From NCBI RefSeq assembly GCF_036663835.1, contig NZ_JAXOJT010000001.1, forward strand, positions 1,488,001 through 1,552,000: a stretch of DNA of 64,000 nt, written 5' to 3'. The position numbers were made by a program, and so were the translations under genes. This document shows, piece after piece, positions 45,083 through 54,450 of the stretch. Within the stretch, counting starts at the first letter, position 1; each line of letters starts with the position of its first letter. Source of the stretch: Sphingomonas sp. LT1P40. Lineage in GTDB: Bacteria > Pseudomonadota > Alphaproteobacteria > Sphingomonadales > Sphingomonadaceae. The notes under the pieces were generated by a model. It was not told the DNA's origin, did no database searches, and worked only from the letters and a program-made list of their open reading frames with translations.

Positions 45083-46189
45083 ATGACCCGGTCTCCGCTC
45101 TGGCTTGCCGCCCCCAGCCGCTTTGCCGCGTTGCCACGGGGACAGGCGCGCATCGTGCTTGGCGTTCTCGTAGCGATGTTGATGCTGTCACTTACCGTGC
45201 TTGGCGTGCCGGTACCCGCACCCGAGGACGCCGGTGCGGGTGCCAGCCGTCAAACCGATATCGCGGTCTATGAATCGATCGTCGATGCGGTCGCGCATGG
45301 CGAGGATTATTACCGCGCCGCCGCCGATGCGCTGCGCACGGGCAGCTATCCGTTGCGCCCGTTCCTGACCTTTCGCCTCCCCGGCCTCGCCGTGGTGCAG
45401 GGCGCGCTGCCCGACACGGCGACGCTCGCGCTGCTCTACGCCCTCGCCGCAGCCGTCGCCTTTTTCTGGTATCGCCGAATGCGCGAAGCGCTGGCCAGCG
45501 TCCCGGCGCGCATCCTCGCGCTGTTCCTGCTCGCGGCCGGCATGCTCGCCTTCGTCCAACCCGCGCTGATCGCGTTCCACGAAATCTGGGCGGGGCTGCT
45601 CGTCGCGCTCAGCCTCGCACTGCGTCGCCCGGGCCGCTGGGTCGAGGCGACAGCGATCGCCTGTATCGCCATGCTGATCCGCGAAACCGCCGCGCTCTAT
45701 GTCGTGCTGATGGCCGCCATCGCCTTGGCCGAGGGCAATCGGCGGGAGGCGGCGGGCTGGGCAACGGCGCTCGGCGTGTTCGGCCTCGCCCTGATCGCAC
45801 ACGCCGTTGCCGTCCACGGCGTCACCGGCCCGCTCGACGCCGCCTCGCCCGGCTGGGCCGGAATGCACGGCTTCGGCCTGTTCGTCCGGGCGATGACGCT
45901 CGCCACCGGGCTTCAGCTGGTACCGATGATTGCCGCCGCCGTGCTAGTCGTGCTCGCGCTGTTCGGCTGGGCCAGCTGGCGCGATCCGCTGGGGCTGCGC
46001 GCCGCCGCGCTGTTCGCAAGCTATGCCGTCGTCATCAGCCTCTTCGCGCGGCTCGACACCTTTTACTGGGGGCTGCTGATCGCCCCCACCTTCCTGATCG
46101 GCCTCGCCTTCGCCCCCGACGGCCTGCGCGATCTGTGGGCCCGCGCCCTCGACAGGCGGCGCGTGCGGGTGCAGAGGATCGGGCAATGA
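45083..46189 (+). CDS. Polytopic membrane protein, possibly GT-C-like
   Basis: A 368-residue protein with about nine membrane helices. After the first helix there is a periplasmic segment with Asp/Glu/Tyr-rich ASRQTDIAVYESIVDAVAHG and PLRPFLTFRLPGLA, a layout seen in GT-C glycosyltransferase relatives (DUF2029-like). No diagnostic motif clinches it. It is coupled to coaBC by ATGA overlap and follows ubiB by 34 bases. Confidence 0.8.
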   Translation: MTRSPLWLAAPSRFAALPRGQARIVLGVLVAMLMLSLTVLGVPVPAPEDAGAGASRQTDIAVYESIVDAVAHGEDYYRAAADALRTGSYPLRPFLTFRLPGLAVVQGALPDTATLALLYALAAAVAFFWYRRMREALASVPARILALFLLAAGMLAFVQPALIAFHEIWAGLLVALSLALRRPGRWVEATAIACIAMLIRETAALYVVLMAAIALAEGNRREAAGWATALGVFGLALIAHAVAVHGVTGPLDAASPGWAGMHGFGLFVRAMTLATGLQLVPMIAAAVLVVLALFGWASWRDPLGLRAAALFASYAVVISLFARLDTFYWGLLIAPTFLIGLAFAPDGLRDLWARALDRRRVRVQRIGQ

Positions 46190-47361
46190 AGCGCATCCTG
46201 CTCATCGTCGGCGGCGGCATCGCGGCCTATAAGGCGTGCGAATTGATCCGCCTCGCCCGCAAGGCCGGGATCGACGTGACCTGTGTCCTGACCGCTGGCG
46301 GCACCCATTTCGTGACGCCGATGACGCTGGCGGCGCTGTCGGAGAATCAGGTCTATACGACGCTGTGGGACCTGAAGGATGAGGCCGAGATGGGGCATAT
46401 CCAGCTCAGCCGGAACGCCGATCTGATCGTCGTCGCCCCCGCCACCGCCGATCTGATGGCGAAGATGGCCGCGGGGATTGCCGACGATCTCGCCACCACG
46501 CTGTTGCTCGCCACCGACAAGCCGGTGCTGGCCGCCCCCGCGATGAACGTGCGGATGTGGCAGCACGCAGCGACGATGCGCAACGTCGCAACGTTGCGCG
46601 GCGATGGGGTCACGGTGTTGGAGCCGGACGAAGGGCCGATGGCGTGCGGCGAATATGGCTCCGGTCGATTGCCCGAACCCGCCGCGATCCTGGCGGCAAT
46701 CGAATCGGCGTTGGCTCCGGCATCCGGGCCACTCGCGGGCAAGCATATTCTCATCACCGCCGGGCCGACGCATGAGCCGATCGACCCGGTCCGCTACATC
46801 GCCAATCGTTCGTCGGGCAAACAGGGTTTCGAGATTGCCGAGGCGCTGGCCGATCTTGGCGCGCGCGTCACGCTGGTCGCTGGGCCGGTCACCCTGCCCA
46901 CCCCGCCGCGGGTCACGCGCATCGATGTGGAGACCGCGCGCGAAATGGCGGCCGCCGTCGATGCCGCCCTGCCCGCCGACGCCGCAATCATGGTCGCCGC
47001 CGTCGCCGACTGGCGCAGTGCCGATACCGCCGGTCAGAAGATCAAAAAGGGCGACGCCGCGCCGTCGCTGACCCTTACGGAGAACCCGGACATTCTTGCT
47101 ACCCTTGCCCACAGCCCGCGACGCCCCGCGCTGGTCATCGGTTTTGCCGCCGAAACCGAACGGGTCGTCGAACACGCCACCGCGAAACGCGCGCGCAAGG
47201 GGGCAGACTGGATTGTCGCCAACGATGTTTCGGGCGATGTGATGGGCGGAGATGCGAACACCGTCCATATCGTCACCGCGACCGGCACCGAAAGCTGGGA
47301 ACGCCTGCCCAAGGATCAGGTCGCGCGCCGGCTGGCGCAGCGGATTGCCGATGCGCTTTAG
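46186..47361 (+). CDS. coaBC: Bifunctional phosphopantothenoylcysteine decarboxylase/phosphopantothenate-cysteine ligase
   Basis: A 391-residue two-domain enzyme of CoA synthesis. The FMN-dependent CoaC half has GGGIAAYKACELIRLA, the active-site His in EMGHIQLSRNA, PAMNVRMW and Cys in GPMACGEYGSGR. The CoaB half has ILITAGPTHEPIDPVRYI and NRSSGKQGFEIAEAL for CTP use. It starts inside the stop of the membrane-protein gene (ATGA), and its end overlaps the next gene by 11 bases. The later step-one enzyme coaX is 16 kb away. Confidence 0.96.
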   Translation: MKRILLIVGGGIAAYKACELIRLARKAGIDVTCVLTAGGTHFVTPMTLAALSENQVYTTLWDLKDEAEMGHIQLSRNADLIVVAPATADLMAKMAAGIADDLATTLLLATDKPVLAAPAMNVRMWQHAATMRNVATLRGDGVTVLEPDEGPMACGEYGSGRLPEPAAILAAIESALAPASGPLAGKHILITAGPTHEPIDPVRYIANRSSGKQGFEIAEALADLGARVTLVAGPVTLPTPPRVTRIDVETAREMAAAVDAALPADAAIMVAAVADWRSADTAGQKIKKGDAAPSLTLTENPDILATLAHSPRRPALVIGFAAETERVVEHATAKRARKGADWIVANDVSGDVMGGDANTVHIVTATGTESWERLPKDQVARRLAQRIADAL

Positions 47362-48142
47362 TCTGCTGTTGCTGCCGTTGCTGCTCGCAGGCTGCGCGAT
47401 GAGCGCGGCGACACCGCCCGCGCCCGCATTGTTCACGCAGGCGTTCGGCGCAAAGCCGCGCGATGCCGCCACGCTGTTCGTCGTGGTGCATGGCGATGGC
47501 GTGCGCACCAGCATCGATACCAGCGTTTTTGCACGAGCGTTGGCAGCCGCTGAACCCGGCGGCGCGGTTGTCCGCCTGTTGCGCCCGGGATTTGCCGATG
47601 GCGCAGGCAACGCATCGCCCGGCACCCGGGGCACTGGCAGCGGCGACAATTTCACGTCTGAGCGCGTGATTGCAGTCGGAGATGCCATCGCGGCGTTGCG
47701 CGCGCGTTATCGCGGAGCGCGTGTCGTTGCGATCGGCGAGGGCGGCGGTGCGGTGATCGTGGCCAATCTGGCGGGCCTCCGGTCGGGGTTGATCGATGGC
47801 ATGGTGCTTGTTTCCTGCGCCTGTGCCCTGCCCGAATGGCGGCGATATCGGGCGGCGCGCGAACCGGCCGATCCGCAGTGGCGAGGACCGATCCAGAGTC
47901 TCGACCCGTTGCAGACCGTTGGCGGCGTCGCGCCCGAGACGCGTGTTGCGTTGCTGGTCGGCGCGAATGACGTCGTCGTCCCCCCGCGCTTTTCGCGCAG
48001 CTACGCCGAAGCGCTGAGCCTGCGGGGGATCGCTACCGATTTTCGGATTCTGGCCAACCGCTCGACCCCGGTGCTCGACGATCCGCAAGTGATCGAGGCG
48101 ACGAAACGTCTCGCCGCAGCCCTTCCCCGGAAGTCGAAATGA
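47351..48142 (+). CDS. Alpha/beta-hydrolase-like lipoprotein lacking the catalytic serine
   Basis: A 263-residue protein with a lipoprotein signal ([10 protein letters not shown], Cys16). The core follows an alpha/beta hydrolase layout with [12 protein letters not shown], a [16 protein letters not shown] elbow and [14 protein letters not shown] where an acid would sit. The elbow reads GEGGG, so the usual Ser/Cys/Asp nucleophile is absent, and the C-terminal histidine region is not convincing. It is probably a non-enzymatic or altered member. It is embedded between coaBC and dut with overlaps on both sides. Confidence 0.8.
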   Translation: MRFSLLLLPLLLAGCAMSAATPPAPALFTQAFGAKPRDAATLFVVVHGDGVRTSIDTSVFARALAAAEPGGAVVRLLRPGFADGAGNASPGTRGTGSGDNFTSERVIAVGDAIAALRARYRGARVVAIGEGGGAVIVANLAGLRSGLIDGMVLVSCACALPEWRRYRAAREPADPQWRGPIQSLDPLQTVGGVAPETRVALLVGANDVVVPPRFSRSYAEALSLRGIATDFRILANRSTPVLDDPQVIEATKRLAAALPRKSK

Positions 48143-48585
48143 CCGCCGCCATCAATATCCGGCTGACCCGCCTCCCCCATGGCGCCGGCCTCCCACTGCC
48201 CGCCTATGCCACCCCCGGTGCAGCGGGGATGGATGTCGTCGCGGCGGAGGATCATGTCTTCGCCCCCGGCGCGCGCCACGCCGTCGCCACCGGTTTCGCC
48301 ATCGCCATTCCGGAGGGGTATGAGGTGCAGGTCCGACCGCGCTCCGGCCTTGCGCTGAAACACGGCATCACCTGTCTCAATACGCCCGGCACGATCGACA
48401 GCGACTATCGCGGCGAGGTTAAGGTGATCCTTGCCAACCTTGGTGACGCCCCCTTCACCATCGCGCGCGGAGAACGGATCGCACAGCTCGTTCCCGCCGC
48501 CGTCCAGCGCGCAGTGTTCGAGGAGGTCGCGGCGCTCGACGATACGGCGCGCGGTGGCGGCGGGTTCGGATCGACGGGGCGATAA
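48139..48585 (+). CDS. dut: dUTP diphosphatase
   Basis: The 148-residue trimeric enzyme hydrolyses dUTP to dUMP, limiting uracil in DNA. Conserved motifs are visible: [44 protein letters not shown] and the C-terminal GGGGFGSTG arm. It overlaps the preceding lipoprotein gene (ATGA) and shares one base with the next gene. coaBC-dut adjacency is common in bacteria. Confidence 0.97.
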   Translation: MTAAINIRLTRLPHGAGLPLPAYATPGAAGMDVVAAEDHVFAPGARHAVATGFAIAIPEGYEVQVRPRSGLALKHGITCLNTPGTIDSDYRGEVKVILANLGDAPFTIARGERIAQLVPAAVQRAVFEEVAALDDTARGGGGFGSTGR

Positions 48586-49001
48586 TGCTGGGGGCGGCCT
48601 TTCCTTTGCTGCTGGTTGCGCTCGTCCCGCAGGACTCGCCCGCGCCCGTGCCACCGGCCATAACCACGATCGACTGGGCGACGCTGCCCGACCTGCCCTA
48701 CCGGCAATCGCCCCAGATGACCGCACCGATGCACAGCTGGGTGCAGGGGCAGGTGCGCGCGCGCAAATGTCGCGCTCGCCGCCTGGTCGATGGCCGTCCG
48801 GCGGTGCGCGTCGAGGTTGCGGTGCTGGTCAGCCCGGAAGACGGCGTGCGCACCTCAGTCCCGCGCGCGATCGGCTGTCCGACGGTGGAGCAATATGCGG
48901 CGGGGCTAGTCAGCAGCTTCGCGCGCAACAACCTCAACGCACGCAGCGGCGGCGCGGAGCAATGGTATCGCGCGACCGTCACCTTCGTCTGGGCGAAATG
49001 A
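48585..49001 (+). CDS. Exported protein of unknown function, TonB-C-like pattern
   Basis: A 138-residue protein with a signal peptide ([18 protein letters not shown]). The mature part has two cysteines, a VRVEVAVLVSPEDG strand pair and ends WYRATVTFVWAK, vaguely like the C-terminal domain of TonB-type proteins. I cannot name a family with confidence. The start overlaps the dut stop by one base (TAATG), and the end overlaps the ThiF-like gene (ATGA). Confidence 0.75.
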   Translation: MLGAAFPLLLVALVPQDSPAPVPPAITTIDWATLPDLPYRQSPQMTAPMHSWVQGQVRARKCRARRLVDGRPAVRVEVAVLVSPEDGVRTSVPRAIGCPTVEQYAAGLVSSFARNNLNARSGGAEQWYRATVTFVWAK

Positions 49002-49762
49002 CGCGGCCTGACGTGTTTTTGGGCGACGCGGAGCTGGAACGTTACGCCCGCCATATCGTGCTCAAAGAGATTGGCGGCGCAGGGCAGTTGCGGTTGAAGG
49101 CGGCGCGGGTCGCGGTGATCGGGGCAGGCGGGATCGGCTCGCCCGCGCTGCAATATCTGGCAGCGGCGGGAGTCGGCCATCTGACGATCATCGATGACGA
49201 CCATGTCGATCTGTCGAACCTGCAACGCCAGACCTTGTTCGATACCGACGATGCCCGGCAGCCCAAGGCCGCCGCCGCAGCGATCGCGCTTCACCGCCTC
49301 AATCCGCACATCGCCATCGACGTGCAAACCCTCCGGATCGACGCCTCTAATGCCGCCGGCTTGCTTGGCGGACACGACGCGGTCCTCGACGGAACCGATA
49401 ATTTCCTGACCCGGCTCACTGTCGCCGACACGGCGCTCGCGCTCCACATCCCGCTGATCGCGGCTGCCGTCGGCCAGTTCGAGGGGCAGTTGGGCGTGTT
49501 TCGTGGCTGGGAGGCGGACAAGCCCTGTTACCGCTGCTTCGTCGGTGCGAATCCCGAGACGCCCGACATCAATTGCGCCGAACAGGGCGTGCTGGGCGCG
49601 CTGACCGGCGTGATCGGCAGCCTCGCCGCGCTCGAGGTGATCCGCAGCATGGTGCCGTTTGGTGAGGACAGCGCGGGCAAATTGCTGATCGCCGACACGC
49701 TGGCGCTGCGTTTCCGGACATTGACCCTGCCCAAGGACCCCGGCTGCCCGTCCTGCGGCTGA
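48998..49762 (+). CDS. HesA/MoeB/ThiF-family adenylyltransferase
   Basis: A 254-residue E1-like enzyme that adenylates the C-terminal glycine of a sulfur-carrier protein such as MoaD or ThiS. It has RYARHIVLKEIGG, the ATP site VAVIGAGGIGSPALQYLA, DDDHVDLSNLQRQ, the catalytic-cysteine region PDINCAEQGVLGA, and zinc ligands in CYRCF and CPSCG. Without a neighbouring carrier gene I cannot choose between MoeB and ThiF. moaA in the same window makes MoeB plausible. Confidence 0.93.
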   Translation: MTRPDVFLGDAELERYARHIVLKEIGGAGQLRLKAARVAVIGAGGIGSPALQYLAAAGVGHLTIIDDDHVDLSNLQRQTLFDTDDARQPKAAAAAIALHRLNPHIAIDVQTLRIDASNAAGLLGGHDAVLDGTDNFLTRLTVADTALALHIPLIAAAVGQFEGQLGVFRGWEADKPCYRCFVGANPETPDINCAEQGVLGALTGVIGSLAALEVIRSMVPFGEDSAGKLLIADTLALRFRTLTLPKDPGCPSCG

Positions 49763-49817
49763 CTGCGTCAGTTTTTGTCGCTGGCACCGGGACGGCGGCA
49801 TGCTAGCTTCCAGCCCG

Positions 49818-51398
49818 ATGCGCGTGCTGGCCCTTCTGCTGACCTTCGGTGTTCCGACCTTCGCGGCGGAGCGCCTGCCCGCCCCGCGCGCCGCCAGCAC
49901 CGCGCAACTCAAGGCGGCGCTGACCAAATGCAAAGGCATCGCCGAACCCGCCGATCGCTGTTTCAACCTGCAACTCGCGCTGTCCGCCGCGCTGCGGGAG
50001 GATGGAGAGGGCGCGGAGGCGGAGAAGATCGCAAATGCTGCGCGTGGTGATGTGCAGGATGTGTGGGCCGCCGCCGACGACATCTATATTTCCGCCCAGT
50101 CGAAGGCGCAGCGGCCGGACGCGACGACAGCGGACAAGGCGGCCTATGCCCGCGCCACTGCGACATGGAAACGGCTGTGGATCGATCAGGCGATAGCCTC
50201 GGAGGCGCAGGGCATGGCCGATGCGTCACGCGGCTATCACCGCGCGGCCGCCGATTCCTTTGCACGCGCCACCAGCATCCGCCAAAGTTACGGCGACGGC
50301 CCCGCCAATCGCGACGCGCGCATCCGCGCCGCCGCGTCCGCCGCCGTGGGCACTGCCGGGGCCGAGGGGGTAGCAGCGGGCGAAGCGGCGATCCGCCCAG
50401 TACTGGTCGAGGCGCAGCGCGTGTATGGCGATGCACATCCGCTGACCGCCGCGATCAAGCTGGACCTTGCCGACATGCTTGCCGCGCGCACCGCTTATGC
50501 CGATGCCGAAAAGCTCTACGGCGAAGCCCGTCCGATCCTGCGCCGCGACCCGGCTGCGGAAATCGAAGCGGATTCACGCTATGCCCGCTTCCTCGTCCGC
50601 GCCGACCGCAAGCGTGAGGCCGAGCCGATTGCCCGCGATGTGCTCGCCCGCCTGCTGACAGCCAAAGCGGGCGAGGCGCGTGTGGCCACCGCCTATCTCG
50701 ACATCGCGGCGATCGTGCCGCTGGAGGATGCACTGGCGCTGACCGGACAGGCGGTCGCGCTGCGCACTAGGCGCTTCGGCGACAAGCATCTGGAAACCGC
50801 GCGCGCCAATATCGCCTATGCCCGGCTGCTCGAGCGGCTGGGGCGATTGTCAGAGGCCGAGCAGGTCCGCCGTCCTGCGCTGATCGCGATTCAGGCGGCG
50901 CAATATATCCAGCATCCCGAAACCGCGACCGCCTATCTGGAGCTGGGCGAGAATGTGATGCAACAGAACCGGTTCAAGGATGCCGCGCATTACCTGCGCA
51001 CCGCGATGCGCGCGTTCGACGAGACCGCCGGACCGCAAAGCGCCGGTGCCGCCCGTGCCGCGCTGATGCTCGCCGTCACCGTCTCGATGACCGGCGAGGA
51101 AGACCCGCGCCCGCTGGTCCTGCGCGCCATCCCCGCGATCCGCGCCGCGCTCGCCCCGGCACATAGCGAGCGGATCGAGGCCGAGTTCATCCTGGCGCTG
51201 ATCGTCTATAATGTCGAACGCGACATTCCGGCGGCGCTGCGCCAGATCCGGCTCGTCACCGACGCCAGTCTCGAACGCGCACGCTCATTCCCGGATTTCG
51301 GGGGTGAGGCACAGCGTGAGATGAAGCGGCTGGCCCCCGCCTTTGCGGTCCATGTTCGGCTGGCGTGGGAGACGTCGCAGCTTCAACTGAAGCGCTAG
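49818..51398 (+). CDS. Exported helical-repeat (TPR-like) protein of unknown function
   Basis: A 526-residue protein from the ATG at 49818 (or 49800), with a signal peptide MRVLALLLTFGVPTFAAE. The rest is a series of Ala-rich helical pairs such as LTAAIKLDLADMLAARTAYADAEKLYGEA and HLETARANIAYARLLERLGRLSEAEQ, which look like tetratricopeptide or Kinesin-light-chain-like repeats. Two cysteines lie near the N-terminus. No catalytic motif. It probably acts as a periplasmic protein-binding scaffold. A 23-base inverted repeat lies after the stop. Confidence 0.85.
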   Translation: MRVLALLLTFGVPTFAAERLPAPRAASTAQLKAALTKCKGIAEPADRCFNLQLALSAALREDGEGAEAEKIANAARGDVQDVWAAADDIYISAQSKAQRPDATTADKAAYARATATWKRLWIDQAIASEAQGMADASRGYHRAAADSFARATSIRQSYGDGPANRDARIRAAASAAVGTAGAEGVAAGEAAIRPVLVEAQRVYGDAHPLTAAIKLDLADMLAARTAYADAEKLYGEARPILRRDPAAEIEADSRYARFLVRADRKREAEPIARDVLARLLTAKAGEARVATAYLDIAAIVPLEDALALTGQAVALRTRRFGDKHLETARANIAYARLLERLGRLSEAEQVRRPALIAIQAAQYIQHPETATAYLELGENVMQQNRFKDAAHYLRTAMRAFDETAGPQSAGAARAALMLAVTVSMTGEEDPRPLVLRAIPAIRAALAPAHSERIEAEFILALIVYNVERDIPAALRQIRLVTDASLERARSFPDFGGEAQREMKRLAPAFAVHVRLAWETSQLQLKR

Positions 51399-51427
51399 CG
51401 CAAATGACTTCATCTTGAACCAACCCC

Positions 51428-51505
51428 GTCACCCCGGGCTTGACCCGGGGCCGGCTAATGGCGATTGCCCGAAGAAGCGGGACCCCGGGTCAAGCCCGGG
51501 GTGAC
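51428..51505. repeat. Perfect 23-base inverted repeat, possible bidirectional terminator
   Basis: The arms at 51428-51450 and 51483-51505 are exact inverted copies beginning GTCACCCCGGGCTTGACC. Each arm also contains a smaller CCCCGGG...CCCGGGG hairpin. It fills most of the 141-base gap between two convergent genes. Such elements are frequent between sphingomonad genes and may act as REP elements, terminators or both. Confidence 0.85.
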
Positions 51506-51539
51506 GAGAAATCAGTGTGAAATCATCACGCGAAGGCCC

Positions 51540-52871
51540 CTACTCTGCCGGAAACCCCTGCCGCTTGCCCGCCGCCTTGTGCACCACGCCATGGCGCATC
51601 ACGAAATCGACTTTTTCCATGCGGCGAACATCCTCCAGCGGGCTGCCGGACACGGCGATGATGTCGGCGTCCTTGCCCGGCTCGATCGACCCAATCGCCG
51701 CCGAGCGCCCCAGTGCCTCGGCGGCGTTCACCGTCGCTGCCTTCAGCGCCATTGCGGGGGTCATTCCGGCTTTCACCATCAGCGCGAATTCCTGCGCGTT
51801 GTCGCCATGCTTCGACACGCCAGTATCGGTGCCGAACGCGACCTTCACGCCCGCCGCATAGGCCTTTGAATGGCTGGCGAACGCCGCCGCCGCCGCTTCC
51901 TCCGCCTTCGGAATCACGGCGGGCGGCAACAGCCCGGCGCGCGCCTGTTGCAGCGCCGCAGCGGGGGCCATCATCGTCGGGACCAGCCAGGTGCCGTTGG
52001 CCTTCATCATCCGGATCGCCTCATCGTCGAGGAATGATCCGTGGTCCACGGTATCGACCCCCGCAGCCACCGCCGCCTTGGTCCCCGCCGCCGCGTGGCT
52101 GTGCGTCGCCACCTTGCGGCCAAGGCCGTGCGCGGTGTCGATGATCGCCTTCATTTCCTCGTCGGTCATCGCGCGGCCCAGCCCGCCCGACACGTTGGAG
52201 AGCACGCCGCCGGTCGACATATATTTGATGACCTGCGCGCCCAGCGCGATCTGTTGCCGCACCGCGCGGCGGCAATCGTCGGGTCCGTCGCACGTATTGA
52301 TCTGGTGCTTGTGGATCGCGTCCGCGAACACCTCCGCCGCGCCATTGGTGCCATCGGCATGCCCGCCCGAGACCGAGATCGAACTGCCCGCATTGACGAT
52401 GGTCGGCCCGGCGATGTCGCCGCGCTCCACGCCCTCACGCAGTGCTCGCATGCCCCTCGCGCTGCCGCCCAGATCGCGGACGGTGGTGAACCCCGCCTCC
52501 AGCGTCACGCGCGCATTGCCGACCGCGTACATCATGTCGTCGGCATCGTCGCGGTTGAGTGCGGTCAGCCGGTCACGCAGCGGATCGCCGCCGATGCCCC
52601 ACAGATGGACATGCATATCGACCAGCCCCGGCAGCACGAACCGGTCCTTCAGGTCGATCAGCGTGGCCCCGCTTTCGGGCGCGACATGGCCGTCGCGGAT
52701 CTCGGCGATCTTGCCGTCGCGCACGATGATCGTGCTTGCGCCACGCGGCGCTTCGCCCGGTTTCGCCAGCAACGCGCCGGCATGGATGAACTGGACCTTC
52801 GGCGCGGCGGTCTGCGCAGCGAGTGGCGTGGCGGCAAGCAACAGGGCGGTAACGGCGGCGATTCGGCGCAT
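51540..52871 (-). CDS. Exported amidohydrolase (prolidase-like)
   Basis: A 443-residue metal-dependent hydrolase with a Sec signal peptide (ALLLAATPLAAQ). The amidohydrolase barrel shows the first metal ligands in VDMHVHLWG, a carboxylated-Lys candidate in QVIKYMSTGG, histidines in VATHSHAAAG and VDHGSFLDD, and the catalytic Asp in FGTDTGVSKHG. Relatives are Xaa-Pro or Xaa-Arg dipeptidases of Caulobacter and sphingomonads that act in the periplasm. The substrate is not settled by sequence. Confidence 0.92.
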   Translation of the reverse strand: MRRIAAVTALLLAATPLAAQTAAPKVQFIHAGALLAKPGEAPRGASTIIVRDGKIAEIRDGHVAPESGATLIDLKDRFVLPGLVDMHVHLWGIGGDPLRDRLTALNRDDADDMMYAVGNARVTLEAGFTTVRDLGGSARGMRALREGVERGDIAGPTIVNAGSSISVSGGHADGTNGAAEVFADAIHKHQINTCDGPDDCRRAVRQQIALGAQVIKYMSTGGVLSNVSGGLGRAMTDEEMKAIIDTAHGLGRKVATHSHAAAGTKAAVAAGVDTVDHGSFLDDEAIRMMKANGTWLVPTMMAPAAALQQARAGLLPPAVIPKAEEAAAAAFASHSKAYAAGVKVAFGTDTGVSKHGDNAQEFALMVKAGMTPAMALKAATVNAAEALGRSAAIGSIEPGKDADIIAVSGSPLEDVRRMEKVDFVMRHGVVHKAAGKRQGFPAE

Positions 52872-52923
52872 GGATCAGGCTCCCCTTTTGCGGGAAGCTA
52901 GGCAGGTGCGAAGTCCGCCGCCA

Positions 52924-54003
52924 TCATTTTCTGCTCTCCGCCGCCGCGAGTGGCCGCACCTGTTCGATCAGCGCCGCGAATACCCGCCCCGGCTCCTCGA
53001 TCATCGGGAGATGCGCGGAATGCTCGAACCACGTCACGCGCTTTTTCGTGGCCGACAGCCGTGCCATCCACTGGGCGGTAATCGACGACGGTGTCGTATA
53101 ATCGTGGCGGCCGAGGAACATGAACACCGGCGTCGCAATCCGCCGCGTGCGGTTAAAACTCAAATCCGCCAGACGCGGCCACAATGTCTTTACCGAATAC
53201 AGGCTGCCATCGCCCCACGCCTTGCGATCGGCGGCGGTATATTCGGGCGACAAGCGCGGCGCGCGGAGATAGAAATTCGCATCCTTGCGATACGCCGCCA
53301 GCGATCCATAGCCGATCGCCCATTTGCGCCACCCATCGGCCTTCTCGATCGTGAAACCGCCTGTATCGGGATAGGGCTTGAGCGCCTCCACCTCGCGCAC
53401 AGCCTCTGCATTACCCTCGGCTCGCGCGCGGGCGATGGTCCACGCCATGCCGACGCGCTCATTCTCCTTCGCATCGATGATCTGGCCCATGCCGATATAG
53501 GCGTGGAGCAGATCGGGCCGCTTCGCCGCCACCGCCAGCCCGACGATCGACCCCCAGCTATGACCCAGCACGAAGACCTTCCGCTTGCCGTATTTCGCGC
53601 GCAACCGGTCGATCAGCTCGATCGCATCGTCGCGGTAGCGCTCCGGCGTCAGCGTCGGCGCGAGCGCCACCGGGTCGTTTAGCGGATAGGACCGCCCCGC
53701 CCCGCGCTGGTCCCATTGCACGACCGTGAAATAATCCTCCCACGGCCGCTGGAACGCCCAGGCGATCGGCATTTCCACCGCGCCCGGCCCGCCATGGATG
53801 AACAACAGGATCGGATTGTCGCGGTCCGCGCCGCGGACATTCACCACCTGCCGCGCGCCACCCAGCGTGACCTCGAACGTCTCCTGCACGCCGGTCGGTG
53901 TCACGATCTTGCCGATATCGGCGACGATCTCGCGCCCCGGCGTGTACGAATCGGGCGGGCTTGCAACCTGCGGAGTGGCGACCAGCGCCAGCGCGAAGAA
54001 CAT
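52924..54003 (-). CDS. Exported alpha/beta hydrolase, proline-iminopeptidase-like
   Basis: A 359-residue protein with an N-terminal signal sequence (FFALALVATPQVAS). It has the S33-type HGGPGAVEMP oxyanion motif, QWDQRGAGRS, the nucleophile elbow VLGHSWGSIVG, the acid in FLGRHDYTTP and the histidine in EHSAHLPMIEEP. The family includes proline iminopeptidases and related esterases. The ATG at 54003 is two bases past the stop of DUF1244; a GTG at 54009 would overlap that stop and is an alternative start. Confidence 0.9.
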   Translation of the reverse strand: MFFALALVATPQVASPPDSYTPGREIVADIGKIVTPTGVQETFEVTLGGARQVVNVRGADRDNPILLFIHGGPGAVEMPIAWAFQRPWEDYFTVVQWDQRGAGRSYPLNDPVALAPTLTPERYRDDAIELIDRLRAKYGKRKVFVLGHSWGSIVGLAVAAKRPDLLHAYIGMGQIIDAKENERVGMAWTIARARAEGNAEAVREVEALKPYPDTGGFTIEKADGWRKWAIGYGSLAAYRKDANFYLRAPRLSPEYTAADRKAWGDGSLYSVKTLWPRLADLSFNRTRRIATPVFMFLGRHDYTTPSSITAQWMARLSATKKRVTWFEHSAHLPMIEEPGRVFAALIEQVRPLAAAESRK

Positions 54004-54005
54004 GG

Positions 54006-54407
<402 letters not shown>

Positions 54408-54450
54408 TCATTTGGCGTTAGGGAACGGGCGGCACAAGGAGAGACCGGCG

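Noticed and set aside
45188..47688. Long minus-strand frames across the membrane-protein and coaBC genes
   Set aside because: They are antisense to strong genes and have no family features; typical high-GC shadow frames.
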